NCBI GenBank assembly: GCA_023091735.1
Contig: JALKBU010000547.1
Coordinates: forward strand, 1 to 33,928
Source of the DNA: Trichomonas tenax
Taxonomy: Eukaryota; Parabasalia; Trichomonadida; Trichomonadidae
DNA: 33,928 bases
Direction: 5' to 3'
The position numbers and the translations under genes are program-made. Positions 9,415 through 19,418 of this stretch are shown here, one piece after another. The notes under the pieces are model-generated. The model was not told the DNA's origin and made no database searches. It saw only the letters and a program-made list of their open reading frames with translations. Each line of letters opens with the position of its first letter. The stretch's first letter is position 1.

Positions 9415-10102
9415 TTGATTCTTGCATTTCAACATTTTTGGTTTCTGGAGCTGGATTAGTTATCACAAACAATCTTTTATCCAAGCAAGATGACTTACTT
9501 AATCAAATTCAAATTCAATCATGAATTAGAATTAAAAATGGAATTGTTAATCAAATAAATTGCAATGCAAAATTAATTGACAAAACTCAAAATAAATTGC
9601 GCAATTCATTACTTCTTATCCAATTCCATGATCAGCAATCCTTAAAATGACATATAGGATATGCTAGTCTAAGATTTTCACTGTGAAAATTATTCATTTT
9701 GTTTCTTGATATTAAAATGCATTTTTGATAAAATATTACAGAAACCTTATAAAGTACTTTCATATAATTACATCTGGTTCTTCGATCTCCTATTGATGCC
9801 AATTCCGAAGAATTCCTTGGTCATGTAGGAAATTGATCAGTTATAATCACTGTTGTCTTGTTTTTTTCCCTACATTGGATGCAGTTGCAATAATCATAAC
9901 AATAATTGTTTGTTTAAAGTTTCAACAAGATATCTTTTTGTTTTTAAATGATAGTCGAGTGAATTAATGTCAATATAATGTGTTGAGTTTGAGAGTTTCT
10001 CAATTGGTTAAATTCAAATCAATGCAATGCTAAATACATCTTGCAAAAAATGTCAAACGAAGGTTAAGAAACCTTAAATTCAGTTTTATGTAAGTAAACA
10101 CA

Positions 10103-11146
10103 TTGGTTTTACAATGTCAAACATTTCCATTAAAAGGTGTTGTAGCTGATTATAATCGAAATATACCATATTGCTTAACCATTTCTGCTACTGGAAGTGG
10201 ATATCAAAAAGCATTATTTAATAGCGGGGAATATATTATTGAATTATGGGGTGCCAGTGGTTCTAATGCTTCATATCCAGACCGAAATTATCTTGCTCAA
10301 GCAGGATTAGGAGGTTATACTAAAGGAAAATTAACTCTAAAAAATCCAAAAAGTTTTGCATTTTTCATTGGAACACAAGGCGGCCCTATTAATCAAAGTC
10401 AAAACAAAGCTGGCTTAGCAGGCTACAATGGAGGTGCGGATGGTAATATTGATAACTATAATAATGATGCCCCATCACCAGGCTCAGGAGGTTCAACAGA
10501 TATGCGAATATTCAAATCTTCAGATTCCATTCCAGCCGTTTACGATCGAATTATGGTCGCAGGCGGAGGTGGAAGTCCTGGAGCATGGTGGTGTTCAGGT
10601 TTTGGAGGTCATGGAGGGGGTATTAATGGAACAATGGGATTAATTAGTCATTATGATAGTAGATTTGTTGGACCTTCTCAACCAGGAACTCAGACATCAG
10701 GTTACAAAATATTTCAAGGCCAAGTTGGTCAAGTAGCTGATGAAGCTGCTGGCTCAGGTGGCGGAGGCTATTGGGGTGGTTATGGAGGTATTTCTGCAAG
10801 AAATATTGGAAGTGTATGTTCATCAGGAGGTGCTGGTGGGAGTTCATTCATCAGTGGTCATCATAATGGATGCATCGCAATGGATAGTAATGGAAATCCA
10901 ATACAATCATCGATCCATCCTTCCAATATATTCTTCACAGAAACACAGACAATCACCGGAAATACGACAATGCCATCAACATCCGATCCATCTTCGAACG
11001 AATATCATGGGCATGTTGGAGATGGATTTGTTCGAATTACAGTATTGAAATTATATAATTTTCAATGCAGTTTTAATAGATGTATTTCTAAAATTCATAT
11101 GAGTATTTTATTAGTTTTTATATTCTTTGGAGTTAATCCATCCTGA
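10103..11146 (+). pseudogene. Glycine-rich ALK/LTK-like protein gene, 5'-truncated (copy 1)
   Basis: The 347-codon open frame follows an in-frame TAA at 10091 and has no ATG before the domain. It reads QCQTFPLKG, then IPYCLTISATGSGYQ, and then the glycine-rich receptor domain: ELWGASGSNA, GGYTKGKL, FFIGTQGG, AGYNGG, GSGGSTDMRI, DRIMVAGGGG, GGGGYWGGYGG, GGAGGSSFISGH and GDGFVRITV. This is the glycine-rich fold of ALK/LTK-type receptors, which is expanded in trichomonads. There is no kinase. A hydrophobic C-terminal stretch (MSILLVFIFFGV) ends the frame. A close paralogue at 19419-20453 begins at the same residue, also without an ATG, so either the family has an unrecognised upstream exon or both copies descend from one truncated source. 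In both an out-of-frame ATG overlaps the Q-C codons. Confidence 0.6.
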
Positions 11147-11179
11147 TCACTAAATTATTATTAGGCTTGTCTAAAATTG

Positions 11180-11543
11180 ATACCCAAAGTCGGCGAAACT
11201 CGTTTTTAACTCACTGGATTAACTTCTTGCTAAGTTATTGAACCAAAATGTACAAAATCCTGTTGTGCATGATATATTAAAGAATTAGCTAACAAAGTTT
11301 ATATTTCATTAAAATATTAGATATGCCTTGCATCAAAAACATTGATTTGCCATGATGCGCTTTACTCATTATAATATGTTATATTCCCATTGTATAGCAT
11401 TTTCATAACGTAAAATAGTTTGTTGTCGATGATAAATAGGTAAATCTAATCACAAATATGCTTTTTTAGCTTTTTTTCTAAAAAAAGTATTCCAAGTGTT
11501 TACACATAAGCTCTGTGTGTTATTCTCCCAAAAATAATGATGA
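11180..11543 (+). repeat. Left terminal inverted repeat
   Basis: This 364-base arm is matched by 12662-13025 on the other strand. It includes runs such as CTAAAAAAAGTATTCC and the conserved tail CCCAAAAATAATGATGA, after which the arms diverge abruptly. Confidence 0.8.
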
Positions 11544-12005
11544 TTCTTTTTTGAGCGGCTAAATTTGACAAATTTATTAAATTGAATTTTTTTCTCGTTT
11601 ACTCTTTTGAGTTTTGCGATTTTTAACGAGTGACCCCCCTATAGATCAGATCTGATCTGATAAAACATTTACGTGCCTTTCTGTGGTTCTGTTTACAATG
11701 GTATCAATAATATCTCTGCAAACAAAGACCAAGCCGCTCATCCAATATTATTTTGCTTAAACAAACACTATCTTGTATTGGGAGATGATGGAAGCTCTTC
11801 TCTTATCTATTGTAGGTATAATTGCATGTTAATAATATAGATGTAGCCTATATTAAATCTCAGAATTTATAAATATATTAACAAAATCAATTATAATTAA
11901 TACATTCATAAACAGTGTGATTATAGATTATTATTTTAAGAATATGAGAGTCTGTTTTTGTATTTTTTAAAAAAAGCAATAATTTAACTGATTTAGTATT
12001 TCCAT

Positions 12006-12206
12006 TTATTTTAATAAGAAATTGGTGCTTTTCAGGGGGCTGAGTATGTTTATAGCATTTGCTTGTCTATTTAACTTGAGGATTTCCATGCCTCCTTGAG
12101 ATTTCAGCGAATTTCGACATGTAAAATAAAGAAAGTCACCATTTTTGACACTTATTATCTGATATTTGTCATGTAAAGTCGAAAATTTGATATGTAATGT
12201 TACCAA
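12006..12206 (-). pseudogene. ORF remnant inside the TIR element
   Basis: A 66-codon frame opens with TTG rather than ATG, just behind TTCTCATT, which resembles an Initiator. It reads LVTLHIKFSTLHDKYQIISV, then a DFLYFTCRN segment. The first 31 codons recur at 30267-30357 (+) with two amino-acid changes and one silent change, after which that copy breaks off. The YFTC segment faintly recalls the zinc-knuckle N-terminus of MULE-type transposases, but the second cysteine is absent, so this is only a suggestion. Confidence 0.3.
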
Positions 12207-12661
12207 TGAGAAAATTTAATGTGAATTTGAGATAGCATAACTTTATGTATGCTCGATGTATGAGTAAATGAATGCCGTTTGACTTCTGCGCGTAGCGTAT
12301 TTTTTCTTTTCTATTTTTTGATTTTTCTACCGGACTCTAGCAAAAATAAGCGAGCGAACGCTATAATAGTGAGATATATTTATTATAATCATCAAAGAGA
12401 TTCATAACAGAATCCCATTAATGATTTGCAATGGGTTGCTGTTTGTAATCAAATCATGATTAAGTAATACCTTGCTAAGATCATGAAACAAATTGCACCA
12501 CTAGAATCAGCACCTCCAAAAAGCACGTAAATGTTTCATCAGATTCGTCCAGGAAGGGGGTTTACTCGTTAAAAATCGCAAAACTCAAAAAGGTCAACGA
12601 GAAAAAAAGTTGAGCCAGTTTATTAAATTGAGAAGAATAGAGCGGGAAAATTTGAAAAGAG

Positions 12662-13025
12662 TCATCATTATTTTTGGGAGAATAACACACAGAGCTTATG
12701 TGTAAACACTTGGAATACTTTTTTTAGAAAAAAAGCTAAAAAAGCATATTTGTGATTAGATTTACCTATTTATCATCGACAACAAACTATTTTACGTTAT
12801 GAAAATGCTATACAATGGGAATATAACATATTATAATGAGTAAAGCGCATCATGGCAAATCAATGTTTTTGATGCAAGGCATATCTAATATTTTAATGAA
12901 ATATAAACTTTGTTAGCTAATTCTTTAATATATCATGCACAACAGGATTTTGTACATTTTGGTTCAATAACTTAGCAAGAAGTTAATCCAGTGAGTTAAA
13001 AACGAGTTTCGCCGACTTTGGGTAT
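12662..13025 (-). repeat. Right terminal inverted repeat
   Basis: This is the inverse of 11180-11543, of equal length and without visible gaps. Equal length on both sides supports exact ends at 11180 and 13025. Confidence 0.8.
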
Positions 13026-13385
13026 AAAAATTTAATTGCCCATTATTATTATAAAAAAGAATTTATTTTTCCCTTCTTTATTAACAAAATATAATAATTC
13101 AATTATTACTCAAATCTTATCACTAAAAGATTGAAAAATTTAAAAAATTGGGTTCTAGATTTATTCTGCCTTATCATTTTCATGATTTTATCTCTTGATG
13201 CAATGAATATTACTTCTATATTTAAACTTAGAGTTTTAATTTTATCATATTTGTTTCATATGTGATCATATTTTGGATTTTTGTTATAGAGGTATATTCG
13301 CACCTACAATGCCATTCATAATTACAAAAGTGCCAAATCATTATGCGATCTTTTGATACTTTTAATATATACTATACACTCAAAG

Positions 13386-13652
13386 AGAATAATATATTAA
13401 AATGTTATTAAAAGTCTCAAAAGACCTCATAATAGTAAATAAGAATGCTCATAGAACATTTTTCTCCACTATTTTGAGTTTTTGATACAAATGATATATT
13501 AATTCGTTATTGCAACGCATAGAAAAGATGATTAAATAAATGCTTTTCTTCATAGAGTCAATTGTATTTATGTTTTTGCACAGAAGTTGAAGTACTTTCT
13601 TGAGCATGTTTTGAAGTTCGGAACGAAATCTGTTTCTGACATCGACTGATAT
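13386..13652 (-). pseudogene. Truncated, decayed copy of the karyopherin gene 3' end
   Basis: The segment aligns with 14557-14924, the end of the intact karyopherin gene, in the same orientation. Shared blocks include ATGCTCATAG, GATACAAATGATAT, TAATTCGTTATTG, AGAAAAGATGATT, CTTCATAGAGTCAATT, TTTTTGCACAGAAGTTGAAG and GAGCATGTTTTGAAG. Two internal deletions of about 35-40 bases are visible, corresponding to about 14706-14740 and 14838-14877 of the parent. The reading frame is destroyed. It lies 900 bases from its source, so it records a local duplication. Confidence 0.75.
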
Positions 13653-13773
13653 ATTGGTTTTGGATTGTTTTTGGTTTCATTTGTAAATTTCAATATATCT
13701 AATTTGTTTTGTTATGTGAATTTTATTAATTTTTTTTTGTTTTATAACAATTTTATGTTTAATTTTCAAACCA

Positions 13774-14070
13774 ATGTCACTGCTTCTTGACCAGAGCAAC
13801 AGCCTTGATATGAGCAAAGTCACTACGATCGGAAAAAGTTCCAATAGTGTGCATCAAGTTCTTGAAAAAGGATGGGCAGGAGATGCACAGGATGAACCAG
13901 AACTAGATGGCCAAGGCCGCAGCAAAAAGCTGAATGCTGGTATGGCTACGCTCGTTACCATCTTGATCATTGGTGTTATTGCCGGCGTTGTATTTTCTGT
14001 CTATTGGTTCGTTTTTAGGAAGAGACATCAAGATGATAGGTCTGGTCAAGAAGTAGTGACATTGGTTTGA
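13774..14070 (+). CDS. Small single-pass membrane protein, 98 aa
   Basis: The product has no signal peptide. A polar, acidic N-terminal half (with WAGDAQDEPELDGQG) leads to KKLNAG and one hydrophobic helix at about residues 58-80 (MATLVTILIIGVIAGVVFSV), followed by a basic stop-transfer FRKRHQDD and a short tail ending VVTLV. This layout equals the C-terminal end of many trichomonad type I surface proteins. It may therefore be a tail-anchored-type small protein or the surviving 3' end of a larger surface gene. The frame starts at the ATG at 13774; Met13 is an alternative. No TCAYTW Initiator precedes it. Upstream lies the karyopherin gene fragment, so a truncated history is plausible. Confidence 0.5.
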   Translation: MSLLLDQSNSLDMSKVTTIGKSSNSVHQVLEKGWAGDAQDEPELDGQGRSKKLNAGMATLVTILIIGVIAGVVFSVYWFVFRKRHQDDRSGQEVVTLV

Positions 14071-14574
14071 AAACTAAACAGTAAATTGTTTTAATATTTT
14101 TTTGATAAAATATCTATAAAAGGGAATAAAAGATAATATCAAATTACCAAAAGATGGAAAAAAAGACAACAAATTCTCGGTGCGGCACTAATTGATTATT
14201 AGGCATTCACTATTGAACCACAATAGCGAAGTTATTGCTATTGCTGGAGCCAACAATGATTTTTAAGTAAATGAGTAATAATTCTTTAAGCCTGACAATA
14301 GGCAAACTTTGTATTATCTTATGGCGAAATGACAATTGCGCAATTGGGAGACTGAATAAAGTTATCTATTCTTCTACTCTAGTTTTGAACAGGTTGAAGA
14401 GATATAACATAAAACATAATTTTTATCACAGTAAATTACCTATTCTTATCATTAAATGCTATTTCTGGCAATTAACAAACATTTAAGAACGATAATTATT
14501 CCTATAAACTTTTCTATTACGAAAATCATCATCAAAAGTTATTTATTGACGATAATAGAATAATATATTTTCAA
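14071..14574. other. Spacer without a convincing gene
   Basis: The only notable frame (14271-14486, +, 71 codons) has an ATG but no domain, no Initiator and composition like its surroundings. I see nothing else in this stretch between two convergent genes. Confidence 0.5.
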
Positions 14575-17016
14575 TCATTCAATATTGAATGTAGAGAGGA
14601 TTAATTCATCGAGTTCAGGAAATTGTTCGACATATTGATAATAAACGATAATGCTCATAGCGGGCTTTTCTCGGCTATTGTTAGTTTCTGATACAAATGA
14701 TATGTATGTTTTGATTGCATCAGATTTTTCCTCTCTTTTTAATTCGTTATTGTGGCGGATAGAAAAGATGATTGAATTAACATCTTTCTTCATAGAGTCA
14801 ATTATATCTTGTGTTTTTGCACAGAAGTTGAAGTACTCGATGAAGAAGATAAGTTTAGCTAAAATATTCTCACATGAGCATGTTTTGAAGCTCGGAACGA
14901 AACCTGTTTCTGACATCGCCTGATATGACTGCCTAACGACATCTGGAACTTTCTTGAATATTTCGAAAAATGCTGAATATGCAGCACTGCAAATATTAGG
15001 ATTGAATGAATTTTGCTTGCACATCACATTGAACACTTTTTCGAATATTCCTGAGATCAGACCGACATCATCAGTTAGTGAGACAATATTTTCTGCCATT
15101 TTGAGAACACTGCATAATGACTCTTGGTATTCGAGGGAATCGATCTTATTGATGACAATTTCCTTGCATAGATCTGCTATCTCTACACATTTTGTCCCGA
15201 AAACACGCAGCATTGTATTGAATACACTGAGTGACTCTTCCTCAAAGAAATCAAAGACATCAACCGCAATCCTGAATATATCTGGTATCACCTCAGATGA
15301 GATCTCTCCAACCTTCGTAACAAGTGTAGAAATTGCATATATGCAGTTGCCCATTAGTATGCTGTCGATTTCGATAGACTTCGCAATTTCGAGAATGTGA
15401 ACTAGCATCTCGCCTGCATTTTCTTTCGAATTGACGAACAAAGACATTTTTTCGAGTTGACAAACAATCAACTTCATGATTTCTTCATTCATTTTGTTAT
15501 CTTCGAGACATAAAAACATGAAATTCAATAGAACTGACTGCATTTTTTGGTTCGATAAAATGAACAAATCATTGATAGCAGAAGATGCGACGTCCTGAAC
15601 TTCTTGGTCTTCACTAGTGAACAGAGTGAATATGTTATTCAGCATTTCAGGATTTAGATCTATGAGTCCATTAGCTACTACTGATGACCACACAGTCATG
15701 AATGCTTCGAAACAATCTATGTTAGAATCAGCTGGTATCATCGATAAAATTTTCTCAGGGTTTTCAATTTTTGAGATTTTTTCATTAGCCATCACCATTT
15801 TTGCGTACGATTTCGATGCTGTAGCTATGTGATACTTTTCACTAGAGTTGATGAATTCGACAATTACTCTAATGTATGCCTCAAATACAGAATCGGGAAC
15901 ATTATCTTCTTCATTTTCCCAATCATGATCAATATCGGAATCACTGTCATTGTCATTATCTGCCTCGTTGACATCAACAGCGTTGTCAAGCAAATCACGG
16001 TCTTCATCGCTGTATGAAGATTCGTATGATTTAGATTTGGCGTTGCATATTACATCAGAAAAACAAGCGTTCAGATCATCGATGTATTCTTCATCGATAA
16101 ACGAGAAATCATTTTCATCGATGATTTTCCTGACATAAGAAATTCCCTCGAGAGAGTGTTGTATAAAATTGTATGCATCCATGTTGAGCTTCCTCTGGTT
16201 TATGTATCTAATGAAAACCACATATTCCGGAGACTGTTCGAAAAGTCCAGTAATCAGTGTGTCAAAATCTTTTATATATTTAAGCAATTTCTTTGTTGAA
16301 ACTTTTCTTGTGATGTATGATAACTTGATTGGATTAGAAACACACAAAGCACTGAAAATATCTGAGAGAAAACTCTCAATGCATTCGCCCTTCCTGAATT
16401 TTGAAGAACACAAAACATCTAAACAGTGGCTGAGAATATCTTCATCTTCTTTGTTGTTAGACATAATATTGAATATACATCCAACACAGTTGTATGAAAA
16501 CTCGAACTCCGATATCTCGTAAGACATCTTTGTGATTCTCAAGCACATGAGCATTTCTTCCTTAGTGCTCGCAGTATTTAACATTTGCAGAATGCAATTA
16601 TCAAACAAACTTCTCGAAACGGCTATGCATGCAGGAAGTATTTCGCGAGAAGATGCACCGAAACTGTCATCATTCATTATATACTGAGTGAGGCATTCGT
16701 ACACTATTTTGAGAATTTCGGACGTATTTTCGTCTTCTTTTATTATTTTCTTTTTCTTTTTCTGCTTTACTTTTTCGTTTAATTCATTTCTCAATTCATT
16801 CAGAATATTTTGAGCACGAAGTGGGACAACCAGAGACTTCATAGCGTTCAATCTGACTTTTTGATCGAAATCTGTGCTATTAACCATTGATACTAAGAAT
16901 AATGTGTAATTGACAGGATATTCGTTTAGAAAATCATCCAGTCGTTGAAGATTCTCTTGGGATGCGGATATTGACATCGAATTTCCGAATAATCCAACAA
17001 ACTCACTAAACTCCAT
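14575..17016 (-). CDS. Karyopherin-beta (importin-beta family) nuclear transport receptor
   Basis: The 813-aa protein is an all-helical HEAT-repeat protein and a probable nuclear transport receptor. The N-terminus matches an importin-beta N-terminal (RanGTP-binding) domain: ENLQRLDDFLNEYPVNYTLF, then DFDQKVRLNAMKSLVVPLRA. A lysine run (KQKKKKK) lies near residue 85. An acidic loop rich in D/E and S (about residues 332-373, including DNDNDSDSDIDHDWENEEDN) interrupts the HEAT array, as in importin-5/4 and transportin types. The start at 17016 was chosen over an ATG 39 bases upstream because TCATTACAATG gives an Initiator with a six-base leader. At about 810 aa it is somewhat shorter than typical (850-1100). 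The exact subfamily cannot be assigned; exportins are possible. A broken copy of its 3' end lies downstream at 13386-13652. Confidence 0.65.
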   Translation of the reverse strand: MEFSEFVGLFGNSMSISASQENLQRLDDFLNEYPVNYTLFLVSMVNSTDFDQKVRLNAMKSLVVPLRAQNILNELRNELNEKVKQKKKKKIIKEDENTSEILKIVYECLTQYIMNDDSFGASSREILPACIAVSRSLFDNCILQMLNTASTKEEMLMCLRITKMSYEISEFEFSYNCVGCIFNIMSNNKEDEDILSHCLDVLCSSKFRKGECIESFLSDIFSALCVSNPIKLSYITRKVSTKKLLKYIKDFDTLITGLFEQSPEYVVFIRYINQRKLNMDAYNFIQHSLEGISYVRKIIDENDFSFIDEEYIDDLNACFSDVICNAKSKSYESSYSDEDRDLLDNAVDVNEADNDNDSDSDIDHDWENEEDNVPDSVFEAYIRVIVEFINSSEKYHIATASKSYAKMVMANEKISKIENPEKILSMIPADSNIDCFEAFMTVWSSVVANGLIDLNPEMLNNIFTLFTSEDQEVQDVASSAINDLFILSNQKMQSVLLNFMFLCLEDNKMNEEIMKLIVCQLEKMSLFVNSKENAGEMLVHILEIAKSIEIDSILMGNCIYAISTLVTKVGEISSEVIPDIFRIAVDVFDFFEEESLSVFNTMLRVFGTKCVEIADLCKEIVINKIDSLEYQESLCSVLKMAENIVSLTDDVGLISGIFEKVFNVMCKQNSFNPNICSAAYSAFFEIFKKVPDVVRQSYQAMSETGFVPSFKTCSCENILAKLIFFIEYFNFCAKTQDIIDSMKKDVNSIIFSIRHNNELKREEKSDAIKTYISFVSETNNSREKPAMSIIVYYQYVEQFPELDELILSTFNIE

Positions 17017-17021
17017 TGTAA

Positions 17022-17024
17022 TGA
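17022..17024 (-). promoter_or_regulatory. Initiator (TCA) of the karyopherin gene
   Basis: On the minus strand TCATTACAATG combines the TCAYTW Initiator with the chosen ATG. The predicted transcription start A is at 17022, six bases before the ATG, a spacing typical of trichomonad genes. Confidence 0.65.
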
Positions 17025-18960
17025 TTTTTTTAAATACTTTACAAAAAATTGTCATATTTTCTTCAAATCAATATTATTCTCATAAATATTATTCCAAATA
17101 TAGTAACATTGATTCACATCATAGCTACATTGATTTTGCTTAGTTCATCAAAATCAAAGGAAGAAATTTTCATTGTCACTTTTAAAAAATTTTTCTTCCT
17201 TTTTTCCCGCAAAAATGAAATAGCCAACTCATTATATTGACAATTCATGAACAATGTGAGTTATGAGAATCGCATCATTTTCTTCTTGCACTTGTCCAAC
17301 ATATAATGTGCCAGACTGGCCTTTTTATTTATTTTTTTTCCTAATGAAGTTAGTTTTGGTGTGCAATGATATATATTCATTTGGTGTTTATCATTTAGTA
17401 TAATGAGCAAACTGTCGCAACTTGACAAATCCTCTCAAAATTGAGAGCAAATGTTGCGTCAAGTTGCGGAAACTCGAAAAAAATTGAATACTTTTCGGCA
17501 AGATTTGAGAAGGTCAAAATTTAACGTCATTGCAAAGTCACTTTTGGTGATTCTTGCTTCTCGTTGAAGCCTGCTCACCATACTTGCACCACAGATACTC
17601 CATCCTGTGGAGATGATAAGAGTCTTAAGCCGAGTCGATTCAAGTTTGCCAGCATGAGATACAAATCACAGTCCGTCAAAGCAACGAAACCAATAGAATC
17701 CAGTTGACACACGATAGCTTGGCTATAGCAATTGCATATCACGTTGTCAAACCATATCTCGAAAAATTTGAAAATAATGCAAACCTTCGATTTCATATTT
17801 TTATCAATTAACACGGATTTTTAGCGACAGCCAAAGCAGAAGCAGTGTAAATCCTACCAAATCTCCGTATTACAGCAATCATGGGCTTGTTTTTAAATAT
17901 TGCAAATTTTTAATAACATGCTTCCATGATACAGACTATCAGATTTTTGTTGGCTTGTATGTTATAAGTATGTTGGCTTCTATTTAGCTGTTCTATTTCA
18001 ATTATATAAAATTCGCAAAAAAATTTTGTCAATTTATTGGCTATTACTCGGTATAGTTGCATTTCTAACGTGTGTTAGAATATTGTTTCATTACATACAT
18101 AAGACTATTTATACTTTTCAATGTTCAAAAAAAATCAAGCATCCTATAGCTAATATTTATATCTAGAATTGAAATTACATACGTTAAGAAAATATGTCCA
18201 ATTGAAGAAGCTGATGGATGTCCAAAATATATATATTCCTATTTTAGTTTTTTATCATATCTTTGAATAAACATGTTTTATAGCTCATTTATACTGTTTT
18301 TTTTCTATATATTATATATATAAAATGCATATTGTCAGTTGATCTACATCATCTAGATGCAGATATTGCCAAAAATATATTTTTCTTTAATTGCATTATT
18401 ATATTCTTCATGTTTAATTATAGGTTTATAGAAAACCATATACTATTGATCAATATTACTCGACAACACAAATCACATTATTTTCCTATGTCTTATGACT
18501 ATAAATAAGTAGGAATTGATATACACTTGTGCGTTATGTTGTGATTATACTGTTAAATGTGCTATGCACACTTTGAAAATTCATTTGAAAAACATCTTTC
18601 ATTAAATATTTAATGTTGATGAGGTTGTCTTTGAATTCATCTATTAAAAAACTTGTGCAGGCATTCCTAAAGGTCCAGTAGAGCCAGTAAATAAGAAATC
18701 AATTGATATTAAGTTATAAATAAAAGTTATTTTATATATGCAGAATATGTTTCATTGATATGCTTTGTATATTTACATAATAAGATAATCTACTCAGAAG
18801 CAACTATATTTTTATATTTAATATAGATATTCTGCTGTAAATGAAATTGGAGATATTATTTAAATTCGTGTTTAGAGTAAATAGTCACCATAATAAAGTA
18901 TATATATTATGTTGTAGCGAATGCTAACTAGATCCTTCTAACAAGAAAGATATTGAAAAT
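17025..18960. other. Long gene-poor region with hairpin and coding-like remnant
   Basis: No intact gene is seen over nearly 2 kb. The hairpin at 17416-17468 is listed separately. The interval 17520-17815 is clearly less AT-rich than its surroundings and has a 79-codon minus-strand frame without ATG (17814-17575), which suggests the remains of a gene that I cannot identify. From 17820 to 18960 the sequence is AT-rich with no pattern I can interpret. Confidence 0.5.
17416..17468. repeat. Nested perfect hairpin
   Basis: CGCAACTTGAC at 17416-17426 pairs exactly with GTCAAGTTGCG at 17458-17468. Inside, CTCTCAA (17432-17438) pairs with TTGAGAG (17441-17447) around a two-base loop. The outer and inner stems are separated by small symmetric bulges. 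Possible roles are a structured RNA, a replication-related foldback or the centre of a mobile element. Confidence 0.6.
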
Positions 18961-18974
18961 TAAGATTTTTAAAT

Positions 18975-19190
18975 TTATGCTTCATGATAATTCAATTCTC
19001 GTTGTTTCTCTTCAATCTTATGTTTAATCTTTTTATTTTCAAATTCATTTTTCAATTCTTGCTCCTTCAGCTTTAATTCATGTTCGTTATCTTGATTCTT
19101 CATTTTATTTTCATTTTCTTTCATCTTTAATTCTTTCTTCCTTTCTCGTTCCTGTTCTAAAGAACGGGCAATATCATTGAAACATCCGAA
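18975..19190 (-). pseudogene. C-terminal fragment of a coiled-coil protein gene
   Basis: The minus strand reads about 70 codons from just after an in-frame TAA near 19201 to a TAA at 18977, with no ATG at its head. It starts AFFGCFNDIARSLEQERE and continues as an almost pure K/E/N/L heptad coiled coil (KEQELKNEFENKKIKHKIEE), ending NYHEA. No strand or reading interruption is seen within it, so it is a truncated gene end rather than a degraded one. Coiled-coil tails of this composition are common in trichomonads. The identity of the missing N-terminal part is unknown. It lies head to head with the second glycine-rich gene copy. Confidence 0.5.
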
Positions 19191-19232
19191 AAATGCTTAT
19201 TTGCTCCAGTAAATCCTCAAATCCACACTTCA

Positions 19233-19379
19233 TTTACTCGAGTAAATCCCTAAAAATCGACCAATTTCATAAAATTTCATTTTTTGGTTCAGCTTTTTCA
19301 GAAATGCCCAAAAACTAACGAAAATCATTAATTTACCCCCATTTCTTCAGGGTTCCACACCCTCATTTACTCGAGTAAA
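19233..19379. repeat. Pair of 14-bp palindromes TTTACTCGAGTAAA
   Basis: The perfect palindrome occurs at 19233-19246 and 19366-19379, each followed by TCCC and A-rich sequence; a related half site CCAGTAAATCC is at 19206-19216. The two copies bracket 119 bases lying between the coiled-coil fragment and the glycine-rich gene. They could be binding sites for a dimeric protein or the ends of a short repeat. Confidence 0.5.
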
Positions 19380-19418
19380 TCCCCAAAATTTAAAGTTTAT
19401 TTAATTTACATTTCATAA

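Larger units (their letters stand above)
8524..10102. other. Gene-poor AT-rich spacer with one dispersed repeat
   Basis: Apart from the repeated small-ORF unit at 9202-9414 I see only AT-rich sequence with short runs and no coding pattern. No tRNA-like internal promoter boxes were recognised. Confidence 0.5.
11180..13025. mobile_element. 1.85-kb element with long terminal inverted repeats
   Basis: The ends 11180-11543 and 12662-13025 are inverted copies of 364 bases each. I could follow them base by base without a gap or mismatch. Both begin ATACCCAAAGTCGGCGAAAC. Weaker inverted similarity continues inward to about 11680 and 12519 (shared GTTTTGCGATTTTTAACGAG). The outermost flanks are TAAAATTGA and TAAAAATTT, not a clean target duplication. 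The interior holds only an ATG-less 66-codon frame (12206-12006, -). Long TIRs on a small core suggest a non-autonomous DNA transposon, MULE-like or Maverick-derived; no transposase is present to decide. High arm identity implies recent insertion or gene conversion. Confidence 0.75.

Noticed and set aside
11170..13034. Target-site duplication around the TIR element
   Set aside because: TAAAATTGA and TAAAAATTT agree at only six of nine positions, which AT-rich flanks give by chance.
14271..14486. 71-codon plus-strand ATG frame
   Set aside because: Composition matches the background and there is no promoter or domain evidence.
14954..15400. 148-codon plus-strand frame opposite the karyopherin gene
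   Set aside because: It is antisense to a well-supported HEAT-repeat coding sequence and has no domain of its own.
17575..17814. 79-codon minus-strand frame in a less AT-rich patch
   Set aside because: It starts with GTG, has no Initiator and no family resemblance; kept only as a possible remnant.
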